From: Ancylobacter novellus
Lineage (GTDB): Bacteria; Pseudomonadota; Alphaproteobacteria; Rhizobiales; Methylopilaceae
Reading direction: 5' to 3'
NCBI GenBank assembly: GCA_003241695.1
Contig: QFPN01000002.1
Span: 310,001-374,000 of the forward strand
DNA length: 64,000 bases
Both the position numbers and the translations under genes were made by a program. Every line of letters begins with the position of its first letter. Position 1 is the first letter of the stretch. Of the stretch, positions 1 through 9,047 are shown one piece after another. The notes below the pieces were generated by a model that had not been told where the DNA came from, did no database searches, and saw only the letters and a program-made list of their open reading frames with translations.

Positions 1-11
1 CCGAAAACGAA

Positions 12-45
12 AAAGCCCGCCGGATCCTGCGACCCGGCGGGCTTT
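12..45 (-). terminator. Rho-independent terminator of the growth-pole-ring-like gene
   Basis: A 12-bp perfect stem (12-23 with 34-45) with a 10-nt loop. Read on the minus strand it is followed by a T-rich tail (complement of positions 1-14). It lies 20 bp beyond the stop codon of the giant minus-strand gene. Confidence 0.9.
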
Positions 46-64
46 CCAGAGCAGCGCGCCCGGC

Positions 65-3000
65 TCAGCGCGGCTCGAACTTGCCGGCCGCGTGGGCGAG
101 CATGGTGTAGACCTTGCCCGTCTCCGAGGTCAGGTAGGTCTGCGCCAGCGCGTCGTCGGAGCCCTTGGGCGCGACCTGGTCGAGCAGCTTCTCGAACTCC
201 GCCACATAGCGGTCGACGGTCGCGCGGAACTCCGGCTCGGCGGCGTATTTGCGCTTGATGTCCTCATAGGTCTGCTGGCCCTGCAGCGTGTAGAGCCGGC
301 GGGTGAAGACGTTGCGTTCGCCGCGGCGGTAGCGGCCCCAGAGGTCGGTCACCGCCTGATGGTCGATCATCCGGGCGATGTCGACCGAGAGGCTGTCGAG
401 CGCCTCCATGGTCTGCGACTGCGGCTTCAGCTGCGCGTCGGAGGGCGCGCCGTCGTCCTCGTCCTGCGAGGCGCGGGCGAGCAGGCCCGAGATCCAGCTG
501 GCGTTGTCCTCGCCGCGCGGCATGCGCGGGGCGGGACGGACCGGCTGCGGCGCCTGCGGCTTCGCCGGGACGGGTTGAGCTGCGGGCTTCGCCTGCTGCG
601 CCTGCGCCGGGGCCGGCGCCGCCGGTTTGTTCTGGGGCTTCGCCGCCGGCGCGGCCTGCGCCTGCTGCGGCGCGGCCGCCTGCGGGGCCGCCGGAGCCGG
701 AGCCGGAACCTGCGCCGGCTCGGGGTCGGCCTGCTGGGCCGGACGCGCCTGAGGCTGCGGCGCGGCCGGGGCCCGCGGAGCGGCGGCCGGCCGGGCCGGC
801 GCGGCGACCGCGGCGGCGCGCGGACGCTCGGCGACGTCGAAGGCCGCGCCGTGGCGCGCCGCGATCTCGCCCAGCGCGTTCAGCGCCTTGATCTGGTCGG
901 CGACGACGCGACGAAGCTCCGCGGCGTTTTCTTCCGCCTCCTTCGGCATCTCCAGAACGCCGCGGCGAAGCTGCTCGCGGGTCTTGTCGAGTTCGGACTG
1001 GATCGAGCCGGTCATCGAGCGCATCTCCCGCGCCACCTCGCCGAAGCGCGTGGTGGTGTCGGCGAGAAGCCGCGCCATGTCGCGCGAGGCCTCGTCGTTC
1101 ACGGCCTTGAGCACCGCCGAGGTCTTCTGCCGCTCCGTCTCCGAGAAGTTCCGGACCTTGTCGAACTCGCCGGCGATCGACTGCGTCGTCGCGCCGACCT
1201 GCGCCGCAAGCCCTTCGGCCACCTGCCGCGCGCGCTTCTCGGAGCGGACGAGCGAGGCGTCGATCGTGGTCGAGAAGCCGTCCAGCACCTTGCCGAGCTC
1301 GGTCGCCTTCTCGGCGAGGGAGGACGCCAGCCCGTCGAGCGCGCCGCGGCGCTCCTCGAGCTGTCCGGCGAGCCGTCCCTGCGCGCCGTCGAGCGTCTCG
1401 ATCACGCGGCCGATCGCCGAGGTCTGGGTCTCGAGCTGGCGGGCGACGTCGCTCACGCGCTCCAGCACCCCGGTCGAGACGTCGCGGAGCGCCGTCACCT
1501 GGCCGCCCACGCGTTCGCCGGTCCGGGTGGTGGTCTCGGCGATGTCCGCCATGATTTCCTCGAAGGCGTTGACGCGGCCCGCGAGGTCGGTCTCGACCGC
1601 GCCGAGCTTGCGGCCGGCGTTGTCGAGCAGGGTCTGGAGACCGCTGTTGGCGTCGGCGAGACGGGTGAGCGTCTCGGCGAGCTCTCCGGTCAGCGCGGTC
1701 TGCGTCTCGGTCAGTTCGGCGACCGCGCGCCTGCTCTCGCGCGAGATCGTGCGGGCGAGGGAGGAGGTCGCTTCCGTCACGGCCTCCTGCAGCTTGGAGG
1801 ACGATCCGTCGAGCTGCTCCACCGCCTTCGAGGTCTCAGCCCCCATGGTTTCGCCGAGGCGCTGGGAGGCGAGGCGGAGGCGGTCGGCGACCTGGTTGAG
1901 GTTCGCGATCGCCGAGGCGCCGCGGGTCTCGAAGGTCGCGACCAGGTCGCTGTTCAGCGTCTCGATCGTTTCGCGCAGCGCGTCGCCGCGCGTGCCGAGC
2001 GTCTCGACGAGGCTCGACGCGCGCTCGTCGAGGCGGGTCACGACGCCGTCGCCGACGCTCGCGAGCTCCTTCGTCACGGCGCCGCCGTGGGTCTGGATGC
2101 GTTCGAGCAGGCCCGAGCCGCTTTCGTCGAGCGAGGCGGACAGCTCGCCGATGCGGCGGCCGATCTCGGCCGCGACGTTCTCGGCGAGGCGGGCGAGGCC
2201 GCCCTCGACGCGGGTCGAGGCTTCGCCGAGCGCGCGGGTCACGCCCTCGACGCGGCCGGCGAGCTGGTCGGCGACGCCCGCGCCGCGCTCGTCGAGGGTC
2301 GCGCTCACGCTGTCGAGGCGGCCGAGCACGGTCATCTCGAAGCGCGCGATGCGCGTGTCGAGCGTGTCGCCGACCTCGATCGCCTTGGCGCCGAGCGCGC
2401 GGTTGACCGCCTCCGCCTTGCCGTCGAACGAGGCCACGAGGTCGTCGGTGCGCGCCGACAGCGTCGCGGCGAACTCGGCCGCGCGCTGCGACAGCAGGGC
2501 CGCCACGCTGGTCGAGCCCTCGCCGAGCGTGCGGGCGAGTTCGAGCGTCCGCTGCGCGAGCGTCTCGTTCAGCGTGCGGGTGCGCGACGACAGGCCGTCG
2601 TCGATCCGCGTCATGCGGCTTTCGAGCGACAGCGCGAGGTCGCCCATCCGCGCCGACATCTGCTGGTCGAACGACTGGAAGCGGGCGCCGAGCTGGCCGT
2701 CGAGGTCGGAGGCGCGCTCGCCGAAGGCGTCGGCGCGTTCCGCGAGCGTGCGCTCGAGTTCGGAGGCCTTGGCGTCGAAGCTCGCGACATGCAGCGACAC
2801 CGAACGGGTGAGGCGCTGGGCGCGCTCGTCGAGGCCCTGGAAGCTCTCGGCGATGGCGTCGCCCATGGCGCCGGCGCGCTCGTTCAGGGCGCCGACGCGG
2901 GCGCCGATCGCCTCGTCGAGCGCCGCCACCCGTCCCGAAAAGCCGTCAAGCCGCTCAGACAGCGTCGAGTCGAGAGCTCGGACCTGCGATCCGATCCTGT

Positions 3001-6000
3001 CGTTGAGCTCTGTGACGCGGCCGGAGAAGCCTTCGAGGCGTTCAGCGAGCGAGGCGTCCAGCGCGCCGACGCGGTCGCCGATTGCTTCGTCGAGCGCCGA
3101 GACGCGGCCCGAGAAACGCTCGAGCCGATCGTCGAGCGAGGCGTTGAGGGCGCCGACGCGGTCGCCGATCGCCTGATCGAGCGTCGAGACGCGGCCCGAA
3201 ACGCTTTCGAGCCGTTCGCCGAGCGACGCGCCTAGCGCCCCGACTCGCTCGCCGATCGCCTCGTCGAGCGTCTGGACGCGGTCGGAGAAGCTTTCGAGCT
3301 TCGCGCCGAGCGTCTCGTCCAGCGCCTGGACGCGGGAGTCGAACGAGCCGAGCCGCTCGCCGATGACGCGGTCGAGCGTGCCGACCTTGGCGTCGATCCT
3401 GCCGATCTGCGCGCCGATCGTCTCGTCGACCAGCGCGACCTTGGATTCGATCACCCCGACGCGGTCGAGCATCGTCTCGTCCATCCGGCCGAGATGGCCG
3501 TCCAGCGCGGCGATCTTGTCGTCGAACGCCGCGACGCGCGTCCCGATCTCGCGTCCGGTGCGCTCCACATGGGCGTCGAGGCCCTCGACGTGGGCGCGCG
3601 TCGCCTCGTCGAAGGCCGCGATGCGCTCGTCGAAGCCCGAGATCCGGCCGGCGAGGGCGCCGTCGAGTTCCTCGAACTTGCCGTTGAGGTCGCCGATGCG
3701 CTTGTCGATGCGCCTGGCGACGATCCGGCCTTCCTCGTTGAGGCGGTCGGCGAGCGCCGTTCCGCGGGTCCCCACGAGCTCTTCGAGCGCAGCGAGCTGG
3801 ACGGCGAAGTTCTCGCCGACCTCGCCGCCGCGGGCGGCGATCGCGTCGGAAAGCTGGCGGGCCGCGACGGCGAGCGCCTCGCCGACCTTCTCGCCGCGCT
3901 GGCCGATCAGGGCGCCGATCTCGGTCGCGACGAGGTCGAGCCGTTCGCGGATCGCTGCGACGCGCTGGTCCATGAGCCCGCCGAAGCCCTCGACGGAGCC
4001 TTCGAGCGTGGTGCGGGCGGCCGTCGCGCCGTCCTCGAGCCGGTTCGCGACATGGGAGGCGGCGTCGGCGAGCATGCGCTCGGCCGTCTCGATCTCGGCG
4101 GCGAGGCGCTCGCCGAGCGTCGCGCCGGCCTCGTCGAACCGCTTCTCGAAGGCGCCGATGCGGTCGGCGAAGTTGCGCCCAGCGCGCTCGTCGGCGTCGC
4201 GGAAGGCGGCTTCGGCCGTCGAGGCCCGCTCGCCGATGGACGTCACGAGCCGCTGTTCGCTCTGTGCGATGCGGTTCTGCAGGTCGGCGCCCTTGACCAC
4301 GATCGCGTCGTGGATGCGCTCGGCCGTGTCGGCGAGCGTGATGGTGAGGCGTCCGCCGCGGTCGGCGATGATGTCGGCGACCGAGGACCCGGTGGTCGAC
4401 AGGCGCTCCTCGAAGGCCCGCAGGCGATCCTCGACGCTCGAGCCGATGCGGCCCGTGGCGGCGTCGAAGGCGGCCTCGGCCGCGGCGGCGCGGACGTCGA
4501 TCGTCTCGCCGAGCCGATCGCCGGTCGCAGCGAGCCGGCGCTCCAGATCGTCGCCTCGGGTGACCACCACCTCGTGGATGCGCTTGGCGGCGTCGCCGAG
4601 ATTGTTGAGCAGGATCTGGCTGCGCTCGGAGAGCACGTCGGAGATGGTGACGCCGACGGCCTCCATCGACTCGCGCACCTCCGCGGCCCGGCCGTCGATG
4701 GCCGCGACGATGCGGGCGCCGGCCGCGCCGAAGTCGCTTTCGATCGTCGCGCTGCGGTCCACCACCGCCTCGTAGACGCGGTCGCTCGCGCGGGTGATGC
4801 GGGTCGCGACGTCGTCGCCTCGGGTCTCCAGCAGGCCTGCGATCCGCTCGCCGCCTTCCGAATAGCGCCGCTCCAGTTCCGCGCCGTGGATGACGATCGC
4901 CTCGTGCATCTGCGCGCTCGCCTCGGCGAGACGGTCGGCGAGGTCGCCGCCGCGGGTCGCGATCTCGTCGACCAGCCGCACGCCGGTCTCGTCAAGCCGG
5001 CCGGTGATGTCGGAGCCGTTCTGGGCGAGCGTTTCGATCACGCGGTCGCTCGCGATCCGGAGCGCTTCGGAGGCGTCCGCCGTGCGCATGGCGAGCGCCT
5101 GTTCCATGTCGGCCGCAAGCGTGCGGAGCGCCGCCGTGGTCTCCTCGACATGGCCCGACAGGGACCTCACGACCGTCTGGGAGCGCTCGGAGAAGCGCTC
5201 CGTGACGTCGCCGCCGACGCGCTCGATGTCGCTCGAGAACGCCGCGCCGCGGGCTGAGAACTCCTCCGAGAGCCGGGCCGCGGTCGCGGCCAGCGCCTCG
5301 ATCGAACGGTCGCCGTGGCGGCCGAAGCTGTCGGTGACGGAGCCGGCGGTTGCGGTCAGCGTTTCGGCGAGCTCCTGCGAGCGCTCGCCGAGCGCGTCGA
5401 TCAGGCCGCGGGCCTGGAGCTCGATCGTCTCGTGGAACGTCGCGCCGGCGTCGGACAGCGCTTCCGCCATGTCGCGCGAGCGGTCCGAGAGCGCCTGGAG
5501 CACTTCGCCGGAGCGGCTGGAAAGGCGGTTCTCGAAGGCGTCGCCCGCGCTCGACAGCGCGTCGGACAGTTCGCGCGACCGCGAGGCGATTTCGGCGATG
5601 ACGGCGCCGGATTCGGAAGCGAGCCGCTCGTTGAAGGCGGCGCCCGCGCTCGACAGGGCGTCGGACATGTCGCTGGCGCGGCCCGACAGGGCGGCGAGCA
5701 GAAGGCCGGATTCGGAGGTGAGGCGGTCGTTGAAGTCGGCGCCGGCCGACGACAGCGCGTCCGCCATGTCGCGCGAGCGGGAGGCGATAGCGTCGAGCAC
5801 TTCGCCGGAGCGCAGAGCCATCTGCGCGTCGAAGTCGGCGCCCGCGGAGGAGAGCGCCACCTCCATGTCCTGCGACCGGGAGGCGAGGGCGGAGAGAACC
5901 TCTTCGGCCCTGCCCGTGAGGCGGTCGTGGAATTCGGCGCCCACGGCGGCGAGGGCGTCGGTCATCTCGCGCGAGCGGATCTCGAGCGCCGACAGCACTT

Positions 6001-7429
6001 CGTCGGAACGGCCGGCGATCTGGTCGTGGAATTCGGCGCCCGCGGTCGCAAGCGCCGCGGTGATCGTCTCGGCGCGGGTCGCGAAGCGGTCGCCGACGCC
6101 CATGCCAGTGCGGTCGAGATTGTCCACGATCGCGTCGCCGCGCTCGGCGAGCCTGTCGGCGATCGCGGCGCCGGCCCGCTCGATCTCGCCGACGACGGCG
6201 TCGCCGCGGGACTCGATCGCCGAGGTCGTCTCGGACGAGAAGCGCGCCACGCGCTCGTCGAAGCTGGAACCCGCGGCGGCGAGGCTGTCGACCACCAGCA
6301 GCGAGCGCTCGTCGATGGCGCGGGTGAGGGCGTCGCTCGACGAAACGAGCGCGGCGCGGGCGGTCTCGGACCGCTCGGCAAGCGTCGAGGAAAGCTGGCG
6401 GCCGACCTCCTCGAGATCGCGCGCGACCTCGGAGCCGCTGGCGGCGAGCCGTTCGATCATCTCGGCGCCGCGGCTGGTGACCGAGGCGAGCATCTCTTCG
6501 CCGGCGCGGCGGATCGCTTCGGCGACCTCCTCGCTCTTGGCGGCGAGCTCGCCGGTGACTCGCTTGCCGGATTCCGAAATGTTGCCCGACATGAGCCCGG
6601 CGGCGGCGTTGAGGTCGCGGGCGAGCAGGTCGTGGGCGCCGGCGATGGTCTCGCGCAGCTTCTCGGCGTTGCCGTCGATCGCCTCGCGCTGGCCCTGGAT
6701 CTCCTCGATCAGCGAGCGGACGCGGACCTCGTTGTCGTGGAACGAACGTTCGAGCGACGAGACCTCGCCGCGCACGAGCGACTCGAGGTCGCCGGCGCGC
6801 GCGACCGCGCGCTCGATGCCGTCGCCCATCGCCGCGACCTCGCGGCGGACCGCCTGACCGAGCGAAGCGACCGCTTCCGAAGACGTGGCGTCGGGCTCTG
6901 CGAGGCGCAGCGCCACCTCGGTCATGGAGCGGGCGACGAGGCGCATCTCCTGGGCGCGCCACGACATCATGGCGATCATGAAGAACAGCGCGATCGGGGC
7001 GAGCACGGCGAGCGCCACCAGCGCGAGCTGCGCCTGCGCGCCCTGGTCCGCGAGATCGAGCCCGCCGGCGCCGATGCCGAGCACGGTCGTGGCGTAGATC
7101 GCGCCGAGCGCGGCCCAGGCGAGAGAGAACAGGCCGGCGACCACGAAGGGCGCGCGCGACGGCTTGCGCTGCAGGGCGTAGACGAGATGGGCGAAGGAGC
7201 GCGCGTCGTCGTTCGCGGGCGCGCGGCGGCTCGAGCGGTCGAGCGCGGGGCGGCGTTCGGGGGTCGTTGCGGCGGCGACCTTGGGTTCGGGCGCGGGCGT
7301 CGTCGCGGGGGCCGCGGCTTTCGGCGTCTCGACCGAGGCCTTGGCTTCCGGGGCGACGAGATTCAGCGCCTCCTCGATCGCGGCCAGAGCCGCTTCGGCC
7401 GGATCTCTCGCCGGGGTCGCATTCGCCAT
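65..7429 (-). CDS. Giant coiled-coil membrane protein, growth-pole-ring (GPR)-like
   Basis: The product is 2,454 residues. The N-terminus is Ala/Pro-rich and presumably cytoplasmic, followed by two membrane helices (about 93-117 and 134-156). About 2,000 residues of uninterrupted amphipathic repeats follow, then a Pro/Ala/Gln-rich linker and a charged C-terminal domain of about 110 residues containing DLWGRYRRGERNVFTRR. Repeats come in at least two lengths: 33 residues (three 11-mers, coded around 5430-6060) and 29 residues (two 11-mers plus a 7-mer, coded around 2880-3290), as in apolipoprotein A1/E-like domains. This plan matches GPR of Agrobacterium tumefaciens (about 2,100 residues), which forms a ring at the growing pole and is needed for polar growth and rod shape. 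The role here is inferred from architecture. I chose the ATG at 7429 because GAGG lies 8 nt upstream; an in-frame ATG at 7459 would add 10 residues. Confidence 0.85.
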   Translation of the reverse strand: MANATPARDPAEAALAAIEEALNLVAPEAKASVETPKAAAPATTPAPEPKVAAATTPERRPALDRSSRRAPANDDARSFAHLVYALQRKPSRAPFVVAGLFSLAWAALGAIYATTVLGIGAGGLDLADQGAQAQLALVALAVLAPIALFFMIAMMSWRAQEMRLVARSMTEVALRLAEPDATSSEAVASLGQAVRREVAAMGDGIERAVARAGDLESLVRGEVSSLERSFHDNEVRVRSLIEEIQGQREAIDGNAEKLRETIAGAHDLLARDLNAAAGLMSGNISESGKRVTGELAAKSEEVAEAIRRAGEEMLASVTSRGAEMIERLAASGSEVARDLEEVGRQLSSTLAERSETARAALVSSSDALTRAIDERSLLVVDSLAAAGSSFDERVARFSSETTSAIESRGDAVVGEIERAGAAIADRLAERGDAIVDNLDRTGMGVGDRFATRAETITAALATAGAEFHDQIAGRSDEVLSALEIRSREMTDALAAVGAEFHDRLTGRAEEVLSALASRSQDMEVALSSAGADFDAQMALRSGEVLDAIASRSRDMADALSSAGADFNDRLTSESGLLLAALSGRASDMSDALSSAGAAFNERLASESGAVIAEIASRSRELSDALSSAGDAFENRLSSRSGEVLQALSDRSRDMAEALSDAGATFHETIELQARGLIDALGERSQELAETLTATAGSVTDSFGRHGDRSIEALAATAARLSEEFSARGAAFSSDIERVGGDVTERFSERSQTVVRSLSGHVEETTAALRTLAADMEQALAMRTADASEALRIASDRVIETLAQNGSDITGRLDETGVRLVDEIATRGGDLADRLAEASAQMHEAIVIHGAELERRYSEGGERIAGLLETRGDDVATRITRASDRVYEAVVDRSATIESDFGAAGARIVAAIDGRAAEVRESMEAVGVTISDVLSERSQILLNNLGDAAKRIHEVVVTRGDDLERRLAATGDRLGETIDVRAAAAEAAFDAATGRIGSSVEDRLRAFEERLSTTGSSVADIIADRGGRLTITLADTAERIHDAIVVKGADLQNRIAQSEQRLVTSIGERASTAEAAFRDADERAGRNFADRIGAFEKRFDEAGATLGERLAAEIETAERMLADAASHVANRLEDGATAARTTLEGSVEGFGGLMDQRVAAIRERLDLVATEIGALIGQRGEKVGEALAVAARQLSDAIAARGGEVGENFAVQLAALEELVGTRGTALADRLNEEGRIVARRIDKRIGDLNGKFEELDGALAGRISGFDERIAAFDEATRAHVEGLDAHVERTGREIGTRVAAFDDKIAALDGHLGRMDETMLDRVGVIESKVALVDETIGAQIGRIDAKVGTLDRVIGERLGSFDSRVQALDETLGAKLESFSDRVQTLDEAIGERVGALGASLGERLESVSGRVSTLDQAIGDRVGALNASLDDRLERFSGRVSALDEAIGDRVGALDASLAERLEGFSGRVTELNDRIGSQVRALDSTLSERLDGFSGRVAALDEAIGARVGALNERAGAMGDAIAESFQGLDERAQRLTRSVSLHVASFDAKASELERTLAERADAFGERASDLDGQLGARFQSFDQQMSARMGDLALSLESRMTRIDDGLSSRTRTLNETLAQRTLELARTLGEGSTSVAALLSQRAAEFAATLSARTDDLVASFDGKAEAVNRALGAKAIEVGDTLDTRIARFEMTVLGRLDSVSATLDERGAGVADQLAGRVEGVTRALGEASTRVEGGLARLAENVAAEIGRRIGELSASLDESGSGLLERIQTHGGAVTKELASVGDGVVTRLDERASSLVETLGTRGDALRETIETLNSDLVATFETRGASAIANLNQVADRLRLASQRLGETMGAETSKAVEQLDGSSSKLQEAVTEATSSLARTISRESRRAVAELTETQTALTGELAETLTRLADANSGLQTLLDNAGRKLGAVETDLAGRVNAFEEIMADIAETTTRTGERVGGQVTALRDVSTGVLERVSDVARQLETQTSAIGRVIETLDGAQGRLAGQLEERRGALDGLASSLAEKATELGKVLDGFSTTIDASLVRSEKRARQVAEGLAAQVGATTQSIAGEFDKVRNFSETERQKTSAVLKAVNDEASRDMARLLADTTTRFGEVAREMRSMTGSIQSELDKTREQLRRGVLEMPKEAEENAAELRRVVADQIKALNALGEIAARHGAAFDVAERPRAAAVAAPARPAAAPRAPAAPQPQARPAQQADPEPAQVPAPAPAAPQAAAPQQAQAAPAAKPQNKPAAPAPAQAQQAKPAAQPVPAKPQAPQPVRPAPRMPRGEDNASWISGLLARASQDEDDGAPSDAQLKPQSQTMEALDSLSVDIARMIDHQAVTDLWGRYRRGERNVFTRRLYTLQGQQTYEDIKRKYAAEPEFRATVDRYVAEFEKLLDQVAPKGSDDALAQTYLTSETGKVYTMLAHAAGKFEPR

Positions 7430-7717
7430 GATCGTCGCCTCGCGCCGCACGCTACACAAACTGCGGGAGGGAGCGAGGTCGACGGATTTCGCGCGACGCC
7501 TTGAGTTTTTAACTCAAGCTTCTGCAAAATCAGACGAAAAACCGCTTCCCGATCCGCCCAGTTCGCCCCGACGTGCGCCGCTTCGCCCGACGGGGCATAC
7601 TCCTGCGCCGAGAATGCTATCGGCGATCTTAACTCTAGAGAACAGTGGAATCCCGCATTTGGCAAACATCGTTAACGACTTGGTAACCATGTTGGCCGCG
7701 GAGGCCGGAGGGCTCGC

Positions 7718-8899
7718 GTGTTCTTGAGATTTTTCGACGCCCTTCGGTCGGCGGGCGTGCCGGTTTCGCTGCGCGAGCATCTCGCTTTTCTCGCCGCGCT
7801 CGATCGCGGGCTGGGCCGGACCGACATCGACGGGCTGCATGCGCTGGCCCGGACATGCCTCGTCAAGGACGAGCGATTCTTCGATCGCTTCGACCGCGCT
7901 TTCGGCGAGATCTTCAAGGGCGTGGAGACCGTCGACGCCGCCCTGGGCGCGGAGGCGGCGATTCCGCCCGAATGGCTGGCGCGGGGCTTCGAACGCTCGC
8001 TCAGCGCCGCCGACCGCGCCGCGATCGAGGCGATGGGCGGCCTCGACAAGCTCATGGAGGCGCTCAGACAAAGGCTCGCCGAGCAGAAGGGGCGGCACGA
8101 GGGCGGCGACAAGTGGATCGGGACCGGCGGAACCTCGCCTTTCGGGGCCTACGGCTACAATCCGGAGGGCGTCCGCATCGGCCAGGACGGAAACCGGAAC
8201 TTCAAGGCCGTGAAGGTGTGGGACCGCCGCGAGTTCCGCGACCTCGACGGTGAGGCGGAGATCGGGACCCGCGCGATCAAGCTCGCCCTCCGGCGTCTGC
8301 GCCGCTTCGCCCGCACGGGCGCGCCCGACGAGTTCGACCTCGACGGAACCATCGAGGGCACGGCGCGGCAGGGCTGGCTCGACGTGCGCATGCGCCCCGA
8401 GCGGCGCAACGGCGCCAAGGTGCTGCTGCTGCTCGACGTCGGCGGCTCGATGGACTGGCACGTCACGGTCTGCGAGGAGCTGTTCTCCGCCGCCCGCTCG
8501 GAGTTCCGCGGGCTCGAGCACTTCTATTTCCACAACTGCGTCTACGAGAACGTCTGGCGCGACAACCGCCGGCGGCGGACGGAACTCACCCCGACCGACG
8601 ACCTCCTGCGCGGGTTCTCGTCGGACTGGCGGGTCGCGATCGTCGGCGACGCGTCGATGAGCCCCTACGAGATCATGGCCCCGGGCGGGTCGGTCGAGCA
8701 CATGAACCCGGAGCCCGGACGGGTCTGGATCGAGCGCCTCGCGGAGCGGTTCCCCAAGCTCGCCTGGATCAACCCCCTGCCGGAGGAGCAGTGGGGATGG
8801 ACTGCGTCGATCGGCATGGTCCGCGATCTGGTCGGCGGCCGCATGCATCCCCTGACGCTTGGGGGGCTCGAAGCGGCGATGCGCGACCTCGCCCGTTAA
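7718..8899 (+). CDS. VWA domain-containing protein, CoxE-like
   Basis: The product is 393 residues. The C-terminal half is a von Willebrand factor A domain of the CoxE type. The metal-site motif reads LDVGGSMDW (about residues 239-247), with Gly at the middle position where DxSxS has Ser. The N-terminal half (starting MFLRFFDALRSAG) is the helical region typical of this family. Proteins of this kind usually work with a MoxR-type AAA+ ATPase to mature or assemble other proteins. The likely partner ATPase lies about 20 kb away at 28777-29622 rather than next door. The start is GTG with GGAGGG 5 nt upstream. The gene is read divergently from the giant coiled-coil gene across 288 bp. Confidence 0.85.
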   Translation: MFLRFFDALRSAGVPVSLREHLAFLAALDRGLGRTDIDGLHALARTCLVKDERFFDRFDRAFGEIFKGVETVDAALGAEAAIPPEWLARGFERSLSAADRAAIEAMGGLDKLMEALRQRLAEQKGRHEGGDKWIGTGGTSPFGAYGYNPEGVRIGQDGNRNFKAVKVWDRREFRDLDGEAEIGTRAIKLALRRLRRFARTGAPDEFDLDGTIEGTARQGWLDVRMRPERRNGAKVLLLLDVGGSMDWHVTVCEELFSAARSEFRGLEHFYFHNCVYENVWRDNRRRRTELTPTDDLLRGFSSDWRVAIVGDASMSPYEIMAPGGSVEHMNPEPGRVWIERLAERFPKLAWINPLPEEQWGWTASIGMVRDLVGGRMHPLTLGGLEAAMRDLAR

Positions 8900-9047
8900 C
8901 GAAGCGGAAACATTTGCGGCGACTCCGCAACAATGCGCGCTAGGATGCGCTCGAAATCCCGGCGCTCGCCTCAGTCGTGGCGCGGGGACGATTATCCGCA
9001 GGGCCCGGCCGTCCGGCCCTGGCCTGATCCCTCGCCGCGGAGCGCCG

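Noticed and set aside
92..5257. Very long plus-strand open frames (up to 1,047 codons) opposite the giant coiled-coil gene
   Set aside because: They are a by-product of high GC and repetitive codon use on the other strand. The translations are Arg-rich, without domains, and have no ribosome binding sites.
2880..6060. Regularly spaced direct repeats suggesting a CRISPR or satellite array
   Set aside because: The repeats are in frame, encode the 29- and 33-residue units of the coiled-coil protein, and lack unique spacers of fixed length.
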